Below, one piece after another: positions 52,401 through 61,400 of a stretch of 64,000 nucleotides of DNA. The stretch is taken from positions 8,968,269-9,032,268 of the forward strand of contig JAQFVV010012423.1 of assembly GCA_028023455.1 (NCBI GenBank), in the 5' to 3' direction. Made by a program: the position numbers and the translations under genes. Numbering within the stretch: position 1 is the first letter of the stretch; the number at the start of each line of letters is the position of its first letter. A model generated the notes under the pieces. That model made no database searches and was not told the origin of the DNA. It saw only the letters and a list, made by a program, of their open reading frames with translations. The stretch comes from Epiperipatus broadwayi. Its lineage: Eukaryota; Onychophora; Udeonychophora; Euonychophora; Peripatidae.

Positions 52401-55400
52401 TAGCCTGTTTTGGAGAAGACATTGTGCACCAGTTACACTTTCTCCTATTTTAGTCAATAGAGCCTGAAATGTAAAAAATAACTCATAAATATTAAATACA
52501 CTTTTAATTATATAAAATTAAACATGATGAATTTACATTTTTTTTTTTACCATTTTAGATTCATATACATAAAGTACTCGAAAAGCCTCTGGATTAGTTC
52601 CTAACATATCTTGAAGTTGTTTATCACTTTGTAACATACTTTCAATAATATGGCGGATGTAACCTTTAGTGGTCATATAAGACAACCATTGCTGCTGCCT
52701 ATCCGATGATATCAAAGCATCTAAAGTTGCAAGAGCTAGCATCTATAAATAAAAAACAAAGTTCATTGCAGTAAATAAATTCAGAATGAATAATAATATT
52801 AATAATCATAATCATATCATAAAATTTATTATTTTTTGAGAATACAAATTTCATTATTATGTTAAATAAAAAGTAATCCTTATTAATGTTTAAATGTAAG
52901 TAAATACACACATATAGAGAATTCAGATCTTTTAAGAATAAATAGTATATATTATAAAAGGCTTAAACACAAAAAAATAAAGGCAAGGAAATATCTAAAC
53001 CAAATCAATATTTATTAATCAATACATACATAAATATAAATCATGGATAAAAACTTAGTCATCATAACCTTATACAAAAAAAAAAAAGGCAAAAAACAAA
53101 AAACTATATATATTTAAGCACATTTTTCATTAACAACCCTGTATATATTAGTTTTCTGATCTAAGGTAAATAAAACATATAATAAATAATTATGAATAAA
53201 AAAAAAGCAATGCATCTACTATCATTTTCTTACTTATATTTACCTTTCCCACATCATGTCCGTCGCAAGCATCCCTACAAATAATTTCCAAAAAATTATC
53301 TCCATAACTCTGGATTAAAGAAACATTCTCTTTGTTTAATTTTTCATGTTCTGTTTCTCTGCCAATCATACTGACTCCAGTATTTGTAATATCTAATATA
53401 TAAATATAATTTTATAAGAATTTAATCAAAGGCTATCCTTAATTAAATACATGTATTGAATAATATATAAGTACTTAACATAAATTTTAAAAGAGTTGAA
53501 AAAAAAAAAAATTATGTACCAGTTTCTAATGTTGATAATTCTTTTGGCTTCTGAGCAATTTTTAAGTAAAAAAGTAGTGCTCCATAATAATTAGCTCTTA
53601 CTCGTTGCATGCTAGCATCTACAAAAATAAAATTTTAAAAAAGGCAAATGAATAAATTAGGTTTACTTGTTATAATATTAATATTTATATAAAAAATATT
53701 ACTAATTAAAAAAAAAAATACGAATAAGCATAGATCACCTGTTTTCATAATACTGTCTATCAATCCTCTCAGCACTACAAGAAAAGATGATGAATACTGG
53801 CTAAGGGATATGTCAGAAAGTTTATTATCTTGTCCTGTAGTGCGATCCAGAAGTGAAACAAATTGAGATGACTCTTGAGAAGTTATTCCAATAGAAGGCT
53901 CTCGATAAATGCACTGTCTTAAATTAGCTAATAAGGTCAATATAACTCCAGCTATTGGTGCTATTAGTTCAGATAAAGCATCTTTGTTCAAACTCTAAAT
54001 TAAAAATAAAGTATCATTAAATGAAATACATTTATAAAACATTATTAAACAATAAACTTACTTGTTTTAATAAATCCTGCAATAACTCTAGAATAACATT
54101 AAGTCTGTTCTCTCCTTCGAGAAGTTCCAAAGGACAGGCAGTAAGGATAATTTCAGTCATCTGACGCCAAGCCTCAAATGCCTGACGTTTACTGTATAAA
54201 TTTAAACGGTAAGAATTTTGTTTTACTACATTTTTTAAAATCTTTTGTATTTCCTACAAATTACAAAGGAATCTGAGTAAATTATATTGCATATAAAAAA
54301 ATAACTAAATAATAATAATAATTAAAAAGTAACAATATTAAGATTGAAAGTTAATAAATTAATATTTAATTATGAATTATTTAATATTTAAATAAAAGTT
54401 AAAATTTTTAAAAAATAATAATTATTATTAATCTAAGAAAAAAACACAATGGCAAAGTTTAAATAATTTTAAATTATCGTTAACACTAACAGAAAAACAG
54501 CCATTTGTTAACTCACTTGCTGAACAACAGGCCTCTGATTAAGAGCAGAACCTTGGAGGTTATTCAATTCTTTCTGTAATATTTTATATAAATTTTTAAT
54601 AACACACAGCATTACTCCTTGTTCATTCTTTTGTTCACATGATGTCACAACTTGGTGAACTGCAGCTTGATTGAAGTATTCAAGTTGAAGCTGCTCCGGA
54701 AAATCTTGACAGAAATCAAGAGAGTCCAACAAGCTTAATAATTTACGTCTTGCTTGGCTACCTGTTTACATTCATATATATTAATATAAATATTCTATCA
54801 TGAACACCCAATAAAAACTATAAAAAAAAAAAAAAGTACCTGCAAGTGTTTGACTTAAAGTCAGCTGTTGTGAAATAGTATTAGAGATATTAAATAAAGG
54901 CACATCTCCATCAATAGATCTATTGGTTTCTACAAATAAGTTTTAAATAATTAAATGCATAAAAGAATTTAGAATAACAATCATAAAATCCAATTCAATA
55001 CATGCATTACATTAAATTAATCATTTCAATTTAAAAATTCCTCTATATAAATCAGCACAAAAACATGTATTTAAAAAAAATAAACAAAAAATCTATAATG
55101 ATGAAAATTTTTTAATTATATAGATCAGCCAATGTTACATGATATAAGAAAACACTATTTACAAATTTATTTGGGCTGAAAAATAACACTGAGGATTTGA
55201 ATTTCTAACACAGGAGATTGATAATTACTTTATAACCAAATAAAAATATGCGTAATATAGTAAATGATATGGTTCAACAAAAATTGATTTTTCACCAAAT
55301 CAAAAGTGGATCAAATCTTGTATAGATTAATAATTATTAATATTTAACATTATTATTATTTTAATATAATCTATAGTAGAACTTTCAACTTTTTCCCATT

Positions 55401-58400
55401 TGCAACCCCTATGATGAGACGGATGTTTTAATAATTCATTAATAATAAAAACGATAGTTAATAGAACTACATATAGACTTTAGTTATAATCTAACAATAA
55501 TGAAATATAATAACAGATAAAGATTTAAAAAATTAAATTGAAAACTCAATTAAAAATCAAAAACTATTATTAGTTATGAGATAGATATATTTGTTCATTT
55601 TAATATAATAAATCTTGACTTAATATTTAAAAATGTTAGTCCAAAGCAATTTTGCTATTTCCAAGACTTGATAATGCTTCAATTGCACAGTGATAAATGG
55701 CAGAAAATTCTGTCAGTACTAATAATATTGAAAATTTAGCCTTAACACCAAGATTAAAAACATTCAAGTTTTTTTGCCCTTTGAAAATTTAAGTTTGAAA
55801 ATTAAATCACAAAAAAGTTCAACAAAGTCTTTCTGAACTTTCAAAGAGAGATATTTCATCTGCTTAAATTGCATAATAAATAATTTTAGGATCCAATCTA
55901 AAATGAGTATTGTTTAATTTCGATAAAAAATATTCATGGAAATGGATTTCTAAGCAATCAAAATAATAATTTATGATTTATTTAATCAAATCAAACTAAA
56001 ATCATTTTCAACAATAAAATTATCTATATATTAAATCATTTCAAATAACCCATAATCCACTTTAACTTTCTATATGCTTAATTTTAGATTTAAATATAGC
56101 ATAATTTAGACAACTAAGCTTTCACTGTGAGAAATTCGGTAATGTTCTGATCTATCGTGTCAGCTGCTTGATGGCACTATGCAGTTACCGCCGCCGCAGC
56201 CAAGCAGATAGATAGCTTTCTTTCTATGATAAAATACAGAAAGAGTCAGTTTACTCGGCTGCTGGCTACCGCTGTGGTTTTTTTCTATGCAAAAAGCACA
56301 GAAAAATGCCTTCATTGGCTGCCATAGTTGGTTGTGTTATGCAATTTATCGTAATGCTGGGTTGTATATTTTTGCTACAGTATTGTCTGACGGTGTGTTG
56401 ACTGCATCGTATCTAAATAATTTAATTTTTCAAGTCCACCTTTTTTTGTTTCATGTGAATTGACCTATTGGAACCTTCTAATAGTGTTATCACTGTTCCA
56501 TCAGGACTGTGTTAGCGTCATAAATTGGATTTTAGGGTGGGGCACAGCACTAATTCGAAAATCACGATGAGAGTAACGTATCGCGAGAAACCAATTTTAA
56601 CCTTTATAAGCAATGTCAAAGCTCATGACTTTGATGATCACCATGCAATGGGTAAATTTTTAATGAAATTGTCAATTTTAATTTCATTTTGCAGTGTCAC
56701 ATTCAAACCAGCAAAAATTTTCATACAATTAATGCAATGCAAGTCCATTGCTGGCACAATTAAATATAATTTAAAATCTAATATTTTTTTCTGCCATTGC
56801 TGCTGCACTATGAGAGATAGTGACCTAGGCCAACTGACGAGTGCTGGTTCAGCATGAAATGAATCTTGGGGGTCATTTGTCTTTTATTATATCTTTATTT
56901 ATGTGAATTTGAAAAGAATGGGGAAGTGTTTATTATATCTATAAAGATATTACATACGGGACAGAGAAAGGTGAATAACTCCGTATGTGTAAATTAAAAA
57001 AAAAAAAAACCAGATATATTAATCTTTAACTGAGGTTTAAAGTTTATATCTGTGCTAGAGATAATCTTTAGTTTCGAAAATGATTAATAATAATCATTAG
57101 TGTATTTATCTGAAATGGATGGCGTCAAAGTTGTGAGTGGAGGGAGATTGACAATGGTAAATGAAAATGTAACAATTTACTCTAGATAAATACTTTGCAT
57201 ATAATAGAGATATATATATGAGAGATAGTGACCTGGGCCAACTGATGAGTGCTGGTTCAGCACGAAATGCATCTTGGGGGTCATTTGTCTTTTATTATAT
57301 CTTTATTTATATGAATTTCAAAAGAATGGGGAAGTGTGGAGGTGTTTATTATATCTATATTGAGATGTACACCAAAGAAATTTATTCCATTCTAAATTTA
57401 CAAAAAAAATTAATTCACTTTCAAAAATTTTTTTCCATCTGTTGTATTCCATCTAACAATCAACAGGAAAACAAGAATCCCTAAACAATGAAACTGCAAC
57501 AATATCTGATAAAGGCCAGTCACTGACAGCTTATAAATGCAAATTTAGAATCTTATTTTAAATTTTTGCAATAAATTGTCCAAATTGGTCATTGCAGAAC
57601 ATAAATCCATCTACAAACAGTAGCATTTAACAGCAAAATTTTCCCTAGTTTATCTGCATATTTTTTTCTATAAATAATTGCTGTCAAATGCAGAATTTTT
57701 TTGCCAATGGTGTATTAGTTTTGCGATTAAGAAAGAAGTCTATAATCTATAAGGAATTAAATATTTCCAATATGCCAATGTAAAGTTTTCAAGATATTGT
57801 TATTGTTTCTCCGCAAATTTCAATAGCTTTACAAAAAGAAAAAAATCTGAAGACTTACTAGCATAGAAAGCATATCTTGTATTTCTTTTTTCATTTTGAA
57901 GGTTTCAGATTTTCACTTATTAAGCAGTCGTTACAAATTAAACAAACAGAGGTTGATGTTAATTATTTGTGAGAATAAAAGTAAAACCATAATACAAAAA
58001 AATATATACTTTATTGTTTTTTGCACATGAATGCTTAACATAGTTATCCCTCATGCATTTGTAATTTTACTCATTTGCAATATGCAAAAAAAAAATTAAA
58101 TAAAAAAATTAGAAATTAGTAAATTTTAATTCACAAATTTTGCATATGTCTATTTATATGAGTTTCATTATATATTAAATTTCAATCAATCATTTCATCA
58201 GACAGTCAGTCACATGGTTGTTATCAAATTGAAAGCATTACATTATTTTGAATTTACTGTAAATTAAACTTTGTATTAAGTGACCTCAAAGCATAAATAT
58301 AATAGATGATAATTATGTAAAGTTTAAGAGAAACTATGAAATACTTTCTTCAATGATAAATTATGTTCTGAAAGTTAAAATGTAAATAAATTTTTATGTA

Positions 58401-61400
58401 AACTGATCATTATAAAGTGAGCTGAAATATACTGATACAAATTATCATTTACATAAATATATCCATTTGTTCTTATTAAACTTTTATAATAATAAATCTT
58501 AAATGAATAAAATTTTTGACAATTTTATCATTAGTTTTTATTTTTCAGTAGATATTTGTTCTCACTTTTTTTGTTGAATATTTGCCATAATCAATCATTC
58601 CAGGCCGATTTAAATAAATAAATATGAATATTTGACAAATATCATCTAACTGTAATAAACAAGAATTCATGAATTTTAATTTGATAATTCACGAATTAAA
58701 GAGAACGAAAAACAGTGATTTATTAATAAAAGTCAGTAAACACATTCACATTTAAAATCACTCTTCTATATTTAAGTTTACAATAGTAAGTAGGTGAATA
58801 TGTTCTCACTCAATTTATTATTGTAGTTTTTTTTCATAATTACAATATCTCAATTTTTGAAATTTTTTTTTGTTGACATTTTAATCGTATAATTTTAAAA
58901 CCAAATTAAATCATAAGAATATGCATATATGTTATTAATATGATATATATAGAGTTCAACATTATCTATGGAAATCAAGTGTCGAAGTTTTGGAACTAAA
59001 TGACCACAGAAATGGAATGATAAATATAACTACTTCTATCTACTTTCACATTTATGTTGATACTAAATAATCCTGATATTCATGGATCTATACTTTTAAT
59101 TTTACTCCCCAATAAAATTTTTACTATTATACTATAGTATACAATACCATTAAAGGATTACAAAGGCAAATTTCTAATAAATATAAACATGCAATTAAAA
59201 TGTTCATGTCGAGACTGTAGAGATGTCAACAATTTAAAAAATTCAATGTCAAATAGTAAGCTTTATTTCACTGTAAATCATTGATTTTAAAACAAAAATG
59301 GATGAAAATGAAATATATTACTAATCTTTATTATAAGAACAAAATTTTTTTGTGACAGTTGAAACTATAAAAACATAAAAATTAATAACACACAATGTAT
59401 TTATAAACTTTTATAGAACTTATTTTTTTTAAAAAAGGCATCTTTTAAAAATAGAAACATAAAAAAACAAAAGTAAAAAAAAAATTAGTATATTTATAAA
59501 AAGATTTAGAAAACACTAGTTATCTAATTATTTACACACATAAAAAAAATATTTTCAAATGGTTCTGTGACTTCCTAGTAATCCTTAAGTAACATTTTAG
59601 GAAGTCATAATTCATAATTTGAAAAGCCAAAACATATAGTAGATTCAACCATATATAACCGAATTAATAATTTCAATTTATTTCTACTTTATATGACTGA
59701 ATCTGATGCTATGGTTTATATTTATTTATATAACACATGAGTTGCAATGTATTTTAAAAATATGTTAATATTAAATGATTATTGATTTATGAAAATGTGA
59801 TTGCAATCATAGCAATGAGTTTGAATACTTAGCTGGTGAGACTGTCCAAGCGACAATTCAAATTGTAAGTGAAGATTATATTTATTTCAAATATCTAATA
59901 TAAATATATTCACACACACTATTTTCTTTGCAATTTTGATACGAAATAACAAATGTATATAATGACTGAGACATTGCAATTGATAAATCTATAAAAAACA
60001 AACTTTCGAATTTGAATCTGTTAGCAAAAAATTTACAAACATTCATCGCATGTAAAATCTAATACTTATAAATATTAAATGTCGAAATTAAATTTCAAAG
60101 CAGAAAATGTGAATATACAGATCCCTTTCCAGCTTAATTATACTAAAATATCAGATCTTTGTCAATTACTAACAGAATTCTTATTGTTCTCCTATAAATT
60201 CCTGATGACTGAAAGTAAAAATAATAAAAATCCAAGTAATATACCATGTCACAAACCTCTACTATACTCAAAGAAACCGAATTTCTCTCTAAAATGAGGC
60301 CTACTCAATATTTCTATATTGTTTTTGTTTTGGATCACAGCTGTAATTAATTTATATATACACTATAAAGACATAAATATGCAAGTGTGCATATACGTGT
60401 ACATTAAACCACATAACATTATTCTACTTCTGAGCCATTTATTTAACTTATTAATATCAGTGCTAAATAGTATTATCAAGAAAATTCCCAGATTAACTTC
60501 TGATGATTGATTGAATTTTATAGGACCATTGCATGCATAACTATTCAAACAAATATCTGCAATTTCAATTTAGTGGCTTCAAATTTCAAGATTCTGAATT
60601 CAAGTTTTCATTCCTGTTTAATAATATAAATAAAACATTAAGATACATTTTGGTAATTTCAATTATAAAATAATTAGTCCCCTTTAATTATTTATCAAAA
60701 AGAGAATAGAATCTCTAAATGCTAAAGTTTAACTCTAAGAGATGAGATTTCTGGATTGATTCCAGCTGAAAGATAAAAAAATCTTTTTGGATAGTTGGGT
60801 AGGCTTGCTATATTTATCTGATATTTTATTGCTTAAATGTTACTTGACCTCCTAGCAACTAACAATACAATCATTTATTTAGATCTCATACTTTAGTGTT
60901 TATTATATTTATCTGTCATGCCTATGATCTGGAGTTCTAGTCCCAGAAGTCAGATGAAGCTTAATTTTTTTCAGTTTAGGATTTATCTTTTAGTTAATCC
61001 ATCTAACCATTTATCTTGGTCAGGCAAAAGATATCTAGCTTTTTTTTTTTTTTAAATGAAAGGTAAAAATTCATATTAACCTAAATTTATCACATAAATA
61101 TCAATAATCTGTCCATAAAACCAATTATTGATACATGATACAATTTCACTATTGTTAAGGAAAATATTATACCTCTATAGGCATTGAATCCATGGTTTAT
61201 TTTTAATTATATACCAATATAAAAAATTTTGTATTTTTTTCCCTACATTTTGTTAATTTAATCTTTCACTAAGAGTTAATTGAATTTGTTTTCTTTGTTC
61301 CATCTATTTTTTTTATTTTTTTTTTAATATCTCATTTTCTTTAGCCATAATTACTATCCATTTGTTAGTGATGTATTTGTAAGCACATAATTGAGTGTAC

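Larger units (their letters stand above)
56810..57365 (+). repeat. direct repeats carrying hammerhead family B (409-bp spacing)
   Basis: ATGAGAGATAGTGACCT heads two copies of a segment of about 145 bp at 56810-56950 and 57219-57365, which also share TTGGGGGTCATTTGTCTTTT and GAATGGGGAAGTG. They flank about 265 bp of different sequence. The layout is like a small LTR-type (retrozyme) element or a truncated tandem array. No target-site duplication was identified. Confidence 0.7.

Noticed and set aside
56525-56857. 110-codon open frame as a gene
   Set aside because: No recognisable domain; its end overlaps the hammerhead family B repeat, and the upstream GC-rich patch looks repetitive.
57500-57525. 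CTGATAAAGGCCAG as another family A relic
   Set aside because: Only 12 bases match; flanks show no similarity to the 455-bp unit.
58150-58200. CTGATGA ... GAAA on the minus strand near 58199 as a third hammerhead family
   Set aside because: Stem II would have only three A-U pairs and no stem I or GUC/AUC site could be formed.
60079-60510. Adjacent short open frames as exons
   Set aside because: No splice sites in phase and no similarity to NUP205 or any family I recognise.
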